Positions 42,863-54,864 of a DNA stretch of 64,000 bases are shown here, piece after piece. The DNA lies in NCBI GenBank assembly GCA_028583685.1, contig JAMXIF010000003.1, forward strand, positions 53,776,500-53,840,499. Reading direction: 5' to 3'. Source of the DNA: Petaurus breviceps papuanus. Lineage: Eukaryota; Chordata; Mammalia; Diprotodontia; Petauridae. The first letter of the stretch is position 1. Each line of letters starts with the position of its first letter. The notes beneath the pieces are model-generated. The model saw only the letters and a list, made by a program, of their open reading frames with translations, ran no database searches and was not told where the DNA came from. The position numbers were made by a program, and so were the translations under genes.

Positions 42863-43730
42863 AAACTTAGGATAAGAAGGTAGTTTAACAATTTGTAGAA
42901 AATACACCATCATTAAATTCTTGTGATCAAAATCTGATACCTGCTTCCAGTCATGCCTCCACTTATGTTGATTTTAATGAGAGTTTATATGAAAGAAAAA
43001 TGTCTTATTAAAAGCATGACACTTTCTTGATGACAATAAGAGGTTGTATTGAATATGGCAACATGTTTTTAATTACAAGAGAAAAGCATTTAGCCTAAGG
43101 AGCATAAGCAAAAAAATGCAAAATCTTTTGCTAAAATAGGTAATGTTAGGGATACAAGGTTAAAATGGTTCTCTACCACAGTAAATATCCATTCTAATGA
43201 CTGGAAGATAGAGGTATTTTTCCATTTTGATCATTTTGTTTTGCTTTGAGGTTTTTACATTTTTCTTAGACCTACTTTCAGTAAGATTAATAGATAAAAT
43301 TTTGTTTCAGCAAAGATTTGTATTGACCTTTGTACGTATTTTCTTCATTTAGATATCTACATTTTTATACAGTCTGTCTCTTTGTGTAAGGGGGAGAAGA
43401 AAATAATACCTGTGATAATAGAAAATAAGTTAGTTTTTCATAAGCTTTTTGGTAAATGTAATGATCATTGAAGTGTCAGATATCTCCAACTTGTGAATTA
43501 CAAATGAAAGGAAATGCTTACAATGAACGAAAAAGATTGCAAAGATTATATCTTTCTGCAAGTCTTGAAATTTCATAAATGTTTTAGATGCCTTTACCTA
43601 CTCATGGAATTATTAATGATTATGATACAGTTCATTTTGCCTGAATTAAGAAGACGCCACACAGTTATTCAATATGTGCTTTGAATGAAGGAAAATTACT
43701 TGATTGTTTTCCCAAAAATATTGTTGTTTG
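42863..43730. other. Intronic stretch with nothing recognised
   Basis: AT-rich, without a recognised repeat or exon. Confidence 0.45.
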
Positions 43731-43734
43731 TCCT

Positions 43735-43935
43735 TCATTCTCAAAGAGGACCCTGATATCAAGAATATGATGCCATGACTTGCAAGTGATTTGGATTTAA
43801 GTGAAGAAGACTGGGCAGAGTTACCAGCCTCACTTTTTCCTCCAGAGCCATCTGGGTCCAGTGGCAAGATATAGATCAGGACAACTGGAGATGGCCCCGA
43901 ATGTAGGGGGAGACCAAAAATGGCAGACTGTTTCA
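43735..43935 (-). repeat. Marsupial interspersed repeat (Gaaggacaaacaac-ended)
   Basis: Antisense copy starting 'ttgttgtttgtccttcattc' and continuing through 'aagaggaccctgatatcaag'. The same terminal wording, in the other orientation, closes the repeat at 51050-51590. I cannot assign it to a named family. The 96-aa frame here is incidental. Confidence 0.5.
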
Positions 43936-44334
43936 CCTCCCACCTTCTTAATTTCCACTGACCATTTTAGATGTGCCTAGAATGGAGAGAGGAGGATTTT
44001 CTCTTGTTGTAGGTTGCCAGTGTTTTTTGAATCCATGGATTTTTAAGTGACACAACTAAGTCAGATCATCCTAAAAGTGTTTAGAGACAAAATGAAATCA
44101 ATCTGCTGGTGTTTTTATAATGACCTTTTCACCAGCATTGATAGTGAAGCTGCCATATTTGAAGTCAACCACCTTTCCTAGTGTACTTTGTGGGAAAGTA
44201 GTGAGGGCAGTTAAAAATAAGATAAAGTCAGGCAGAGTGACTGTACCTGATCAGATATACACAGATGGGATTCATATTGAACATGATAGACTTTTGAAGT
44301 TACTCTGACATCATCATTCAAGATACCTTAGAGA

Positions 44335-44470
44335 AGGAAAAAGTTTAAAAGATGATGCTACCTGCATCCTGAGAAAGACTGATAAATAGACGTTGGTATA
44401 GAATGATTTAACATATATATGCATACACGCATATATATGCATATATACACATACACATATCTTTTCCATT
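44335..44470 (+). repeat. L1-tail fragment and TA/CA simple sequence
   Basis: 'catcctgagaaagactgata' resembles the L1 3'UTR. It is followed by alternating 'catatatatgcatatat' sequence. Confidence 0.45.
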
Positions 44471-45089
44471 CCACCCAAAACTCACTCCCTCCCCCAAAAG
44501 GCTAAGAAATCTTTATCAACTACTGACTCATATGCTTGCATTGTCATCTCTGTAAAATCTCTGTAAGTATAATCTAGCACATAGTAGGCACTTACAAATG
44601 TACATGCATGCATTTTTCCCCGTGGAGAGTTTGGTTGCTAAGTATTTACCAGCAGCACACCCCTTTGTTGCTCTCTGAATTGCTTGAGTTCTGTAGGAGT
44701 GTCGTCGAAGACTTGAGGAATTAAGTTAGCATCAGACTGCAGGGATTTCCTGTAAATGGAATAATCTTGTACTTGTTTTTATTTATAGACAACCTAAAGC
44801 TAATAATAACAATTACAACAACAACAATAAAAACTGGCATTTATGTGGCATATCAAGGTTCATAAAATTCTGTTATCACATTTAAGCTTCAGAACACCCC
44901 TGTGTTTCTGCACAATTCAGACTAGATGTTCTAGAAACACCTCAAACTTAACACCTCCAAAACAGAACGACTACTTTTATCTTGATTTTTATGCACGTCT
45001 CCAACAAAAAATATATTTTATTTGTGTCATAGATATCTGTATCTATGTAGATATAGACATATGTGTGTATGTGTGTATACACACATTCT

Positions 45090-45190
45090 CCTTGAGAGCA
45101 GGAATTATTTCTTTTTAAATTTTTGTTTCCTAGGATCTGACACAGAGTAGACATTTAATAAGTGTTTGTTAATCTGTTGATTAATTGATT
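45090..45190 (+). repeat. L2-like 3' tail
   Basis: 'ctccttgagagcaggaatta' then 'acagagtagacatttaataa' and 'gtgtttgttaatctgttgat'. Confidence 0.65.
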
Positions 45191-45415
45191 ACAGAAGACC
45201 CCACAAAAGATGGAGTCAGGTGTGTATAGTGTTATTTAATGATCCATTCATTATCAACATCGAGATAGGAAACAAGAAGACAGTTGCAAACCTCTGTTCT
45301 ATTAGAATCCAAGCCAAAGAAGGATTCCATCTCGATGGTGAGATTCTCAAATGCTCTTATTTGCAGATGATATTTTACTAATTGCATCAAGTCTTAAGTC
45401 TTTAAGTATAAATCA

Positions 45416-46190
45416 TACCTGTGACAATGTATAACTATCACGCTGGAAAAAAAACCAAAGTGAATGAAAGATGCAAATTGCCCAGACTGTGCTATGGGGT
45501 TAGAATTTAAGTTCATATATGTATATAAGAACTTATACACATATCTATATCTACAAACACCAAATCCACACACACATATTTAGATATATCTCCGTGTGTG
45601 TGTAAGAATTAATTAGGAGTAAATCAGGATGGATTATTTCCAGGAAACTGAAGTGTCTTCAGTGATTCTAGACTACTTGCTGCTACTACAAAAGCCCATA
45701 CTTTAGTATTCTCCTGTTGACAATATATGAAAGAGTAATTAAATTAAAGTAATTAAAAGGGCAAATGTGGTATGTGGTAGACCTCTGCAGGTTTCATCAT
45801 TTTATCATTGCTGACTTGCACATAGAAAATGGGAGAAAACATGACATGAAACCCATCATTGAGAACATGTGTGACCCAGGAGATCCATTGATCATGCAGC
45901 AAGCATAAGATGCAACAGATGGGTAGTGTTGGTGCTACACTGGTACCCCTGGGGCATTAGAGGGGCCAGAGGAATACCTCTAGTATATTGGGTGTATCTT
46001 CTATACAGGATTTGTGGAACAAAATGGTTAAAAAAGGCATAAGATAAATAAAAGGAAATGGGTGTGTAGTCTATTTCAATAGAAGGGAATCCCCACACTA
46101 ATGAAATAATGGATCCATCAAATTAATTAGTAAAAATAGCTGATATTTTCATGATACTTTAAACCCCCTTTCCCTAACACTCATATTCAG
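45416..46190. other. Mostly unassigned sequence, perhaps decayed RTE 3' part
   Basis: Contains CA/TA-rich simple sequence near 45515-45605. The rest may continue the RTE element but I see no definite motif. Confidence 0.35.
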
Positions 46191-46194
46191 CTTA

Positions 46195-46345
46195 TATTTT
46201 TCACTTGTATGTTCATGTTTTTTCACCTGCCCATATGTAAATTCCAAGGAATGTTAGATTTTTTCATTCATCATTAGGGTTTATCAGTCAGTCCCTGGCT
46301 CATAGTAGTTTATTTAGTGAAAACTTATTGATTGATTAAAAGTAT
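46195..46345 (+). repeat. L2-like 3' tail
   Basis: 'ctggctcatagtagtttatt' and 'aaaacttattgattgattaa' match the L2 end. Confidence 0.55.
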
Positions 46346-46679
46346 GCAAAGCAATTTGCAAACATCATTTCACTTGATCTTTACCATAACTCTATGAATA
46401 TCAGACTTGACCTGTTACCAGGTCTTGTGGGAAATCTGTTTGCATAATGTTTTGTTTTTTTTTTAAACCAGGCTCAGGCTGACCACATCCTGGCTAAGGC
46501 AAAAATAACCCAATCAACAGATTTAAAATATAAAGGGCACACAGTTCATTCACCTCCAGCTATGGCAATATTTCCTAGCCATATAGGCTTGGCTCTTATA
46601 CTATAAATTTGCAATTCTTGGTTTGGTTAAAATGTTCATCTGCTTGTTTTTGTATATACATACCATTAAAATGGAAAGA

Positions 46680-46840
46680 ACCTTGACTTGACTGTCCCTG
46701 GACATAGGCTCAAATCCCATCTCTGTCTAGCCTTTGGAAAATTGTTTAATCTTTCTCAGCCTCAGTTTCCTCCTCTCTAAAATCAGGGGGTTGAACTAGA
46801 GGCCTCTAGCAACCCTCCAGCTTTAAGTTTATAATTTTGT
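46680..46840 (+). repeat. MIR
   Basis: 'cataggctcaaatcccatct', 'cctcagtttcctcctctcta' and 'gggggttgaactagaggcct'. Confidence 0.75.
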
Positions 46841-46844
46841 GAAC

Positions 46845-47565
46845 CTATACATCTACATGAACATAACCTCTGGATGCATGTAATTAGCAATTTTTCTGTC
46901 CTACTTACACTGTGAGAAAGACAGTTCAATCTATCCATATGAACCCAGAGCCTTGTCTTTTCATTTTGTGATTGGATTTTTAAAGTCATGTAAAAATCTC
47001 TAGTGAAGTCCATGTTCCAGAAATTCTGAGACTTATGAAATTCCTTCATGAGGGTAGCAAGTGGAATTGAAATGCCACGGGCCAATGTGTGAGCCCTGAT
47101 GGATTTAATTAAAATGTTTTTCTCTGATCCAGAACAGAAGTGATCACAAGTAAACAACACAGGATTTAAATGTAAAATTATATGTGTGAAGTAGCCCTAA
47201 ACACCTCAAAATAATTGACATTATTATGTTAATGCCAGTTTGCTGACTTTTGAAAGCTAAAGAAAGATTTATAAAATTTAGGAGTCTCAAAGTCATTTTA
47301 GAACACATAAAGAAGAGAGGATAAGTGTTTAAGATAAAAATGTTCAAGTTGCTGTCAGCGAGGTAAGCCATTTTTCATCCAACTTTGAAAAATCAGTTGA
47401 GGAACTTTATTGTTTAAACAATAAACTTTTTGTTAAATATTAAACATCATTAAGTGAATGGAATACTTTAAGTCCATTGCAGCTTTCTAATTGACTCATT
47501 TGTAGTCCTTATCACAAATATAAAACTTGTAAATTCTTATTTTTAAAATTTATACTATTTATATA
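46845..47565. other. Intronic stretch with nothing recognised
   Basis: The 125-aa and 75-aa minus-strand frames here match no known protein and have no supporting context. Confidence 0.5.
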
Positions 47566-47571
47566 TATTTT

Positions 47572-47738
47572 AAATTTTTTTCTTTTTGGAGGGGGGAAAG
47601 GCAGGACATTTGGGGTTAAGTGACTTGCCCAAGGTCACACAGCCAGTAAGTGTGTCACGTGCCTGAGACTGGAATTGAACGCAGGTCCTCCTGACTCCAG
47701 GACCAGTGCTCTATTCACTGTGCCACCTGTCACCCCTA
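47572..47738 (-). mobile_element. Type 3 SINE
   Basis: Antisense copy: 'ctttttggaggggggaaagg', 'ggttaagtgacttgcccaag', reversed head 'tgtgccacctgtcacccc'. Confidence 0.9.
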
Positions 47739-47907
47739 TGCCTTTTTTTTTTTTTAAAGGAAAGTAAAGGGATCTGTGTACCCACTGTCTTCCTGGACTG
47801 GAATTGAATTTAACTTCAGAGTGGCCTATCATGGGGAACCTATTTAGTTACCTATGACTTTTTGCTTCTAAGAACTATGAGAGACAGGGAATTAGTAGAG
47901 ATTTCTT

Positions 47908-48067
47908 TTTTTTTCCTTTTTGGAGGGGGTAAGGCGGGGCAACTGGGGTTAAATGACTTGCCCAAGGTTACACAGCTAGTAAGTGTTAAGTGTCTGAAGT
48001 CAGATTTGAACTCAGGTCCTCCAGACTCCAGAGGTAGTGCTCTATTCACCATGCCACCTGCCACCCC
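47908..48067 (-). mobile_element. Type 3 SINE with target duplication
   Basis: Antisense copy from a T-run to 'catgccacctgccacccc'. The flanks 'ttagtagagatttctt' (47892-47907) and 'ttagtatagatttctt' (48068-48083) differ at one base. Confidence 0.92.
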
Positions 48068-48209
48068 TTAGTATAGATTTCTTAACTCTTTCTTCTCTTT
48101 TCCTCCCTTAAACTCCCCTCTTTAAGCTTTCTCCCTGTACTACTTCACTTTCTTTCCCATGTATACACACTTCATGATGTTATGTTAAAAAACAAATTTT
48201 AAATGATCC

Positions 48210-48560
48210 CAAGATATACTATTGGTATTACAAATTCTCCAAGTACAGAAGAGACTTACATCAAGCTGAAATCTGTCTCTTCTATTACTTCTACCTGTTG
48301 TTCTCTAGGAACAAGGAGAATACATCTAATCCTTCCACATGAGCCCTTTAAATACCAGAAGACAGCCATTATTTTTTTTCTCTCCACACTTAGCTCTTCT
48401 GCCTTCTTCTTCAGAGTAAAATACTCCAGTTCCTTCATCTGGTTCTTGTATTAATTGATCTGGGGAACATTAACTGCCCTGATTACCCTCTTTTGCATGT
48501 TTTCCAACTTAAGAATGTCCTTCCTCAAATACAGTGCTTTACCATCTTAGAATTTGTGCT
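48210..48560 (-). mobile_element. CR1/L3 LINE fragment
   Basis: 'cttacatcaagctgaaatct', 'gttctctaggaacaaggaga', 'cttaagaatgtccttcctca' are antisense CR1/L3 3' ORF/UTR phrases. Confidence 0.7.
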
Positions 48561-48779
48561 AGAAATGGAGAGGAGAGTTGGGCAGAGTGACATGTAGAAC
48601 CTGTATTTTTTGGATAGCACATTTCAAAGGGTTCAGAAAAAGAAAAAGTAGGACTAAATTTCTAGAAAGAAAGTTAGCTACAGAGGGATGGGAAACCTTC
48701 AAAAATAAAATATAGCACATATAAAAGGAAACTTACAACTAACAGAAAAAGGGAGAGTTGTGTAAAAACAACCATGTGA

Positions 48780-49390
48780 ATGCTGAGGGTCTTAAAAAGA
48801 TATAAAAGAGTTATTAAACTGCCCATTCCCTTTGACCCAATGAAATGGTTAGGGAAAGAGGAAAAGAACCTGTAGGTACTAAAATATTTATACCAGCTTT
48901 CTTTGTGATGGCAAAGAAATGGAAATTGTGGGGATGCCCATCAGTTGGGGAATGGCTGAACAAGTTGTGGTATATGATTGTGATGGAATACTACTCTGCT
49001 CTAAGAAATTATGAGCTTGATGATCTTAGAAAAACACAGATAAGACTTGCACAAAATAACAGAGAGTGAAGCTAGCAGAACCAAGAAGATGTTGTATATA
49101 GTAACAACAGTATTGTTTTAAGAACAACTTTGAGCAACTATTATAAATAGCCAAATTAACTACAAAGGAGCTATGAAGGATGACACTATCTATGTCCGGA
49201 GAAGGAACTGATGAAAAGAAGTATGTGTGAAATGATCCTTATATATAAATATACACACATACATTTGTGTCTAATGGTAGTCACCTCTAGGACTGGGGAG
49301 GAGAAAAAAAAGTTTACATGATAACTTTATTACATATTTAAAAGGAATAGCAAGTTGTACATAATAGATTTGTAGTTTCTTATGCAATCA
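48780..49390 (+). mobile_element. L1 3' end, different subfamily
   Basis: Encodes 'WGCPSVGEWLNKLWYMIVME' with 'YYSALRNYELDDLRKT' after it, the L1 ORF2 C-terminus. Its 3'UTR ('ggagaaggaactgatgaaaa', 'atgataactttattacatat') differs from the other L1 ends in the window. Confidence 0.75.
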
Positions 49391-49455
49391 TCTTTTTTTT
49401 TTCTTATTATACTGTGTAATGGAAATGCTTGTTTTATTCCATAAATCAAAAATAA

Positions 49456-49610
49456 AGGGGCAGCTAGAATAGAGCACTGACCCTGGAGTCAGGAGGAGCC
49501 AAGTTCAAATGTGGACTCAGACACTTGACACACTTGCTAGCTATGTGACCTTGGGCAAGTCACTTAACCCCAATTGCCTTACCTTCCCCCCTCCAAATAA
49601 AAAAAAAAAT
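49456..49610 (+). mobile_element. Type 3 SINE
   Basis: Head 'ggggcagctagaatagagca', 'cttgggcaagtcacttaacc', end 'ccaattgccttaccttcccc' plus an A-rich tail. Confidence 0.92.
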
Positions 49611-49639
49611 AAAAATTTTCCACTAAGACATATATAAGA

Positions 49640-49850
49640 TGGTAACAAGGGCAAGTAACTGAAACTAAATACAAATGGATGATGTGGCAAAATCCTGCCA
49701 CAGTAGTGTTGGGAATAGCTAGGTTGGGTTCTCTCATCCATAGAAAAGTAAAAATAATATTGTTGATCACGTAGGGTTGTGGTGAGGATCAAAGGAGATA
49801 ATGTATTTAAAGTACTTCCCAAACCTTAAAGCTCTGAATAGAATGCAGGG
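49640..49850 (+). repeat. Partial type 2 CORE-SINE
   Basis: Only the 3' half is clear: 'tagggttgtggtgaggatca' and 'aagtacttcccaaacctta'. Confidence 0.45.
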
Positions 49851-50149
49851 TGGTTAATACGTAGGATAGCAGTCACAATCCTAAAAGTCCCTCAGCAGAT
49901 TAAAACATTAAACCAAATTGAGTTAGATTATACATATATTCCTTTTGAATTTCAAATCTTATACTTGGGTTTAAAAAATAAATCTCTGCAGTACCATTTT
50001 GGGAAGGCATCGTCAAATTGCACCTTATCTGGAAAGGATTGGGGGGGCCGTTTGTGGGCTCTAAGCTTATATGGAATTGGCAGTATGATAGGATAACCAA
50101 AAATGCTAATATAATCTTAGATTGCTGTGAAAAGCATAGTGTTCATTCC

Positions 50150-50765
50150 TAGGGGAGGGATGGTGTTGTATTCTGCTCTGGTCAGACCATATCAATCATT
50201 CAGTCAGTTAACAAGTTTTTTTTTTTTTCATGTCTGCTAAATACAAGCTATTGTTTCATAAAAACAAAATAAGCCCTGCCCTTGAGGGTCTGGCATTCTT
50301 TTGGGCAAAACAAGTTGTACACATCTGAATAATTATCTCCACTTCTGGGTACCACATCTTTGACAAAGCATTGATAAGCTGTAATAACCAAAGTAGAACA
50401 GTGTCTTGTTATCTTACCATGGACTGAAGAAATGGGGTATATTTAACCCCCAAACAACTTAGAATGGGTAAATATGAGAGTTATCTTAAGGAATTTGAAA
50501 TGTTATTGTGAGGAAAACCAAAATTAGTCCTATTTTCAGAGACCTAACTTGGGACATTGGGCTGGAGTTGGAAAAGCATTGTTTGAAGAAAAGCTTCCTG
50601 AGAATTAGAGCTAGCCAGAAGTGAATGGAGTTGCATTATTATTGGAAACATTCAGGTCTGCATGTGGGGATTTTGTACAGGGGATTTTTGTTCGGATATG
50701 AGTTGAATTAGTGGGCCTCTGAAATCCCTTCCAGCAATGGTTATATGATGGTCCTTGGCTTTCCT
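50150..50765 (+). mobile_element. CR1/L3 LINE 3' end with an L2 fragment inside
   Basis: 'ttctgctctggtcagaccat', 'ccacttctgggtaccacatc', 'acattgggctggagttgga' (diverged) and 'ctgaaatcccttccagcaat' follow the CR1/L3 order. A minus-strand L2 tail with 'cattcagtcagttaacaag' and 'ccctgcccttgagggtct' interrupts it at about 50195-50330. Confidence 0.7.
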
Positions 50766-51049
50766 TTCTTAAACTCCATGTGATAGTGTCTTATGTCTCC
50801 TTCTGATATTATCAAAAGTACATTGTTGAATTTGACCATTCTTAGAAACTCCATCTTCCCATCCTAGATACATGACCCAGGAAAACAGAACTGTTCTTTT
50901 GGTCAGTTTTATAAACAGATGTCTCAGTATTCCTCGTCCCAGAATCACCAGCCCCCACACTCTTCTTTTTCCCCTTCCCCGTTATTGGATGGCCTCTCAC
51001 CTGATGGCACAGGATAATTTCTTGGAACATAATGAACTGGTTCTCTGAG

Positions 51050-51590
51050 AGATGATTCTGAGGGTGACCTCTGTGCGGGTGTATGGAGTGTTCAGGGAGG
51101 ACCAGCATCTCTGGTGTGAGGGTTTGCCAAGCTCCTTTCAGGACTGCTCATCCACCTTTGGTATCCACTTTTCACCCAGCTCTCAACTGTGGCTCCAAGA
51201 AAGTGTACATAGCATGTGCAGCAGCTGTGTGCCTAGTAAAACCCTCTTGGCAAACAGGCTGAACTAGACTGAAGATAACCGACAGGCCCCAAACCTGTCA
51301 GTGAGTTAGGGGGATGTCTACCCCAAGCGTGTGAAGACTTTCCCCAGTAGAATGGGTGGATGAGAAGAATTTGCTCCAATGGGTGGCTGAAGCAGCCGCT
51401 GTGAGAGTTTAGAACTTGGACAGACATCAAAGATGCCAAGGTCATCTTGGTAGGTAAGAGAGAGTGAGGGTGACAACTTTGTGCAGCTCTGCCTCACTTA
51501 CATTCAGTCTCTCACAAGTGACCTCGCCTGTAATGTCATTGGTCCACTTTGAAAATGAAGAATGAACAACGGTAACTTCGTGGTCATTAT
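51050..51590 (+). repeat. Unclassified ~540-bp marsupial interspersed repeat
   Basis: Non-coding, GC-richer block with 'gtgttcagggaggaccagca', 'gggggatgtctaccccaagc' and the end 'gtcattggtccactttgaaa' plus 'atgaagaatgaacaac'. The end is shared with 43735-43935. I remember similar copies in marsupial genomes but not a family name. The overlapping frames of 60-88 aa are not genes I recognise. Confidence 0.5.
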
Positions 51591-51758
51591 ATAACTCTAA
51601 ATGTTCAGTAATCTTTCTTCCCTTCCTTCTTTCTCAGTCACATTTATCTCTTTTCCAGTCTGACACGACTGAGAATTCTACCTACTTTTTTATATTGTCT
51701 CTTTCTTTTCTCTCTCCTCTTTAAAATATTTCTTCCATTCTTTCAAGAAGCATTTCCT

Positions 51759-51928
51759 GGGGCGGGTAAGTGGCACAGTGAATAGAGCACCAGCCCTGGA
51801 GTCAGGAAGACCTGAGTTCAAATTCGACCTCAGTAACATAACACTTACTAGCTGTGTGATCTTGGGCAAGTCACTTACCCTAATTGCCCTTCCTTCCCCC
51901 CTCTAAAAAGACAAAAAAAATTTTTAAA
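51759..51928 (+). mobile_element. Type 3 SINE with target duplication
   Basis: Head 'ggggcgggtaagtggcacag', 'aagacctgagttcaaattcg', end 'cttaccctaattgccc' and an A-rich tail. Flanked by 'aagcatttcct' at 51748-51758 and 51929-51939. Confidence 0.93.
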
Positions 51929-51939
51929 AAGCATTTCCT

Positions 51940-52415
51940 TCTCCTTGATCACCTGGAGAGTAGAAATTTATTTCCTCCCAGCTCATATACTTTCTTATCT
52001 AGGATCAACTTGCCAATTGTACATAGTTAGGTTTTACATAGTATTGGCAGAAACACAAAGTACCTTCTCCTGGTACCAGCATATTCTGGCCCTTAATACT
52101 TGTTTTCAAAGTTAGTTCCTAATTCCTTTGTCTCCTTTTGGATAGTTTTCTTGGCTAACTCTTGTGGTTTAATACACAAAATGTGTCTATATGACAGCAG
52201 ACTCATGATACAAATATAATGAGATCACCTGCCTCATTTCATCCTACTTCCCCTCTATTTCTGTAGATACTGTGTTGTCTGGAACCATTTTATTTAGTGG
52301 GTAGGAATACATAAGACATTGGGACACAAGACAAAATCCTATTGTCTAATGAAAGCTTAGACCTTATTTTATTCTTGCTCCTATTCTTTTTGTATCTTGA
52401 TGTGCCTCCCTATAC
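51940..52415. other. Intronic stretch with nothing recognised
   Basis: No repeat family or gene was recognised. Confidence 0.45.
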
Positions 52416-52417
52416 CA

Positions 52418-52575
52418 GCTGTGTGACCGTGGGCAAGTCTCTTAACCCTGTTTTCCTCAGTTTCCTCCTCTGTAAAATGAGAGCAAAATGGCAAACCACT
52501 CCAGTATCTTTGCCAAGAAAACCCCAAATGGGGTCACAGAGTCAGAGAAATCAGCTGAGCAGTGGCAACAATAAT
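52418..52575 (+). mobile_element. Type 1 SINE, 5'-truncated
   Basis: Begins 'ccagctgtgtgaccgtgggc' and contains 'ggcaaaccactccagtatct' and 'aaaaccccaaatggggtcac'. Confidence 0.9.
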
Positions 52576-52619
52576 CTTCACACTCCTTTTACATGATACC
52601 TTCTAAGTGTTTGGAGGTA

Positions 52620-53960
52620 TGACTCATGGTCTTCTTCCACATCTTTTCCTTCCCAGGGCAAAGATCTCCAGTTGCTCTAACTGATCCTTACAAAGAATGG
52701 TTTCAAGACTCTCTTCTCATTGTTCTGTCTTGGGCCCTTTTCTCTTGTCCCTCTATAGTACTTCATTTGGTGATCTCATCAGCTCTCATGGGTTTAATTA
52801 ACTTAATTACCATCTCCATGCTAACAATTTTCAAATCTGCCTACCCTAACTTCTCTACTAACTTCCAATCTTTCATCTCAGTTCTTTTAAATTTCTCCAA
52901 CTGAATGAATGTCCAGTAGACGTCTGCGTGACTTAAAACCCACATGTCCAAAATGGAACTCACTGTCTCTCCTCCCCTTCCCCCCCATTATTGTAGAGGG
53001 CAGTGTGATCCTTCCAGCCTCTCAGGCTCACAATCTAGGTGTTGTCCTTGACTTCTCTCTCTCTCTCTTTCTCCACCATATCCAGTCTGTTGCAAAGGCC
53101 TGTCGATTTTGTCTTTGCAACATCTCTGAAATACTTCTCCTTCTCACTGATACTTCCACCACTGATGGGGGCTCTCTTTGTCTTTTACCTGGACTATTGG
53201 AGTAGCCTGCTGATGAGTCTCTTTTGCTTCAAGTATTATCCCACTTGGAAGGAGAGAGAGAATTTGGAACTCAAAATTTTAAAAAAACGAATGCTCAATT
53301 TTTTTACACATGGTTGAGGAGAAAAATAAAAGAGAAATAAAAGGAATCAGCTTTAAAAAGAAGCATATTCCCACTTCAATCCATCCTCCATTCAACCACC
53401 AAAGTGATTTTCCTAAAGCACAAATTTGACAGTATCACCCATCCTACTCAATAAACTCCATTGGTTCCCTGTTGCCTCCAGGATCAAATACAAAATGCTC
53501 TATTTGACATTCAAAACCTTTTCTAATCTAGCCCCCTCCTGCTTTTCCACCTCTTTCTTACTTCCTATCACGTACTCTTTTATCCAATGACATTGTACTT
53601 CTTGACATTCCACAAATTTCTTGTTTCTAGGCATTTTCCCTGGCTGTCCCCCAGGTCTGGAATGTTCTTTCTCCTCCTCTCCACCAACAGTTTGCTGGCT
53701 TCCTTTAAGTCCCAACTAAAATGCCAGCTTTTCCCAACCCCTCTTAGTTTTAGTGCCTTCCTTTGCATAATAATTTCCTTTTGTTCTAAGGTAGCTTGTT
53801 GGTACATATATGTTTGCGTGTTTTCTACCCCATTAGATTGTGAGCTCCTTAAAGGCAGGGACTTCTTCCTTTTGACTCTTCTGTAGCCCCATTACTTAGC
53901 ACAGTGCTTGGCACTTAGTCTTTGGCTTAAATGTATGTTGACCATTAACTCATTGCATTT
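52620..53960 (+). mobile_element. L2 LINE 3' half split by an L1 tail
   Basis: Left part 52620-53221: 'ggtgatctcatcagctctca', 'atgtccagtagacgtctgcg', 'gcaaaggcctgtcgattttg' (RT and following region). Right part 53361-53960: 'ctccattggttccctgttgc', 'cccattagattgtgagctcc', 'ttagcacagtgcttggcac'. Together they give about 1.2 kb of L2 in correct order. Frames of 70-100 aa are decayed L2 coding sequence. Confidence 0.8.
53222..53360 (+). mobile_element. Short L1 3' end inserted in L2
   Basis: 'agagaatttggaactcaaaa' and an A-rich tail. The flanks 'aagtattatcccactt' and 'aagcatattcccactt' are diverged copies of the same L2 sequence, consistent with a target duplication. Confidence 0.75.
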
Positions 53961-54600
53961 ACCTTCCTCTCAATTCATCCCAGTTTGAATTCAACTGTAG
54001 TCCTTTCCCAGTAGAGAAAAACTGACAAAAGCCTTTCCCAGTTAATGGTTATTGGGTTAAAGCCCTGTTTTCCTGCACTTTCTACCCTCCAATGCTAAGT
54101 TTATCATAGAGAGAATTTTTGGAACGTAGCACTTGATAAACTAGAGCTTGTTTCTCTAAATGATATTTAGAATATTTCATAAGAGTAAAGAGAAAAGGAA
54201 AAAATCAAAGAACATGTGGCATTTTGAAAGCAGTGCCTCCTCACTCCTAGATTGCTTAATTAACTCCCCCATCAAGCTGCTGTACCCAGTTGTTAGGGGG
54301 GCGCTGTTGATAGAACAACTTGGTAGAAAAAATATATATCATTGTGGGGGGAGGGGGGGAGAACCAACATCCAAAATATTATTCGTGGAGATGCTATTTA
54401 TTTTCACTTAACTTTCTGAAAACTTGGCCCAGCCCTTACAAAGGAAGAGGCGTACCTTTGGAAGTAAACACATGAGTGCAGAAGCCTCAGTTATCTAGCA
54501 TGTACTTTTAGGAGAAAAACAAAAAGTGCTACATCTCTCTTTGTTTTTCTGAATTGATTTTGAGCCCAGGCCTCGATCCTTTATCCTACAAGCTGAATTT
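53961..54600. other. Intronic stretch with nothing recognised
   Basis: A G-run lies near 54343-54360. No gene or repeat family was recognised. Confidence 0.45.
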
Positions 54601-54604
54601 GGGA

Positions 54605-54860
54605 ACTAAAAATAATAATAATAATGACTAATTTATTATTATATAGCACTTTAAAGTTTTCAAAGTACTGTCGACATTCTTATTTCTTCCTCATTGCAAC
54701 CCTGTGAAGTATATGCTATTTTTATCTCCATTTTGCAGAGGAGGAAACTGAGACTGAGAGAGGGTAAGTGACTTGCCCAGGGTCACACAGGTAGTAAGTG
54801 TCTGAGTTAGTATTCTAACTTAGGTCTGCCCAACTCCAAGTGTAGCACTCTACCCATTCT
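54605..54860 (-). repeat. MIR with an (AAT)n edge
   Basis: Starts with 'aataataataataatgact', then 'gaggaggaaactgagactga', 'gtaagtgacttgcccagggt' and a decayed reversed head. Confidence 0.8.
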
Positions 54861-54864
54861 AGTT

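Larger units (their letters stand above)
44115..45415 (+). mobile_element. RTE-type LINE reverse-transcriptase fragments
   Basis: Two RTE pieces in order. The first (about 44115-44330) encodes 'AVKNKIKSGRVTVPDQIYTD', the RT N-terminal block seen as 'KNGKAAGPDQI' in the family. The second (about 45225-45415) encodes the catalytic 'FADDILLIAS' near 45356-45385. Between them lie L1-tail, simple-repeat and L2-like sequence, so the copy is broken and old. RTE elements are the likely source of the mobilisation machinery for the type 1 SINEs. Confidence 0.6.

Noticed and set aside
46783-47160. 125-aa minus-strand frame
   Set aside because: Overlaps a MIR at one end and matches nothing known.
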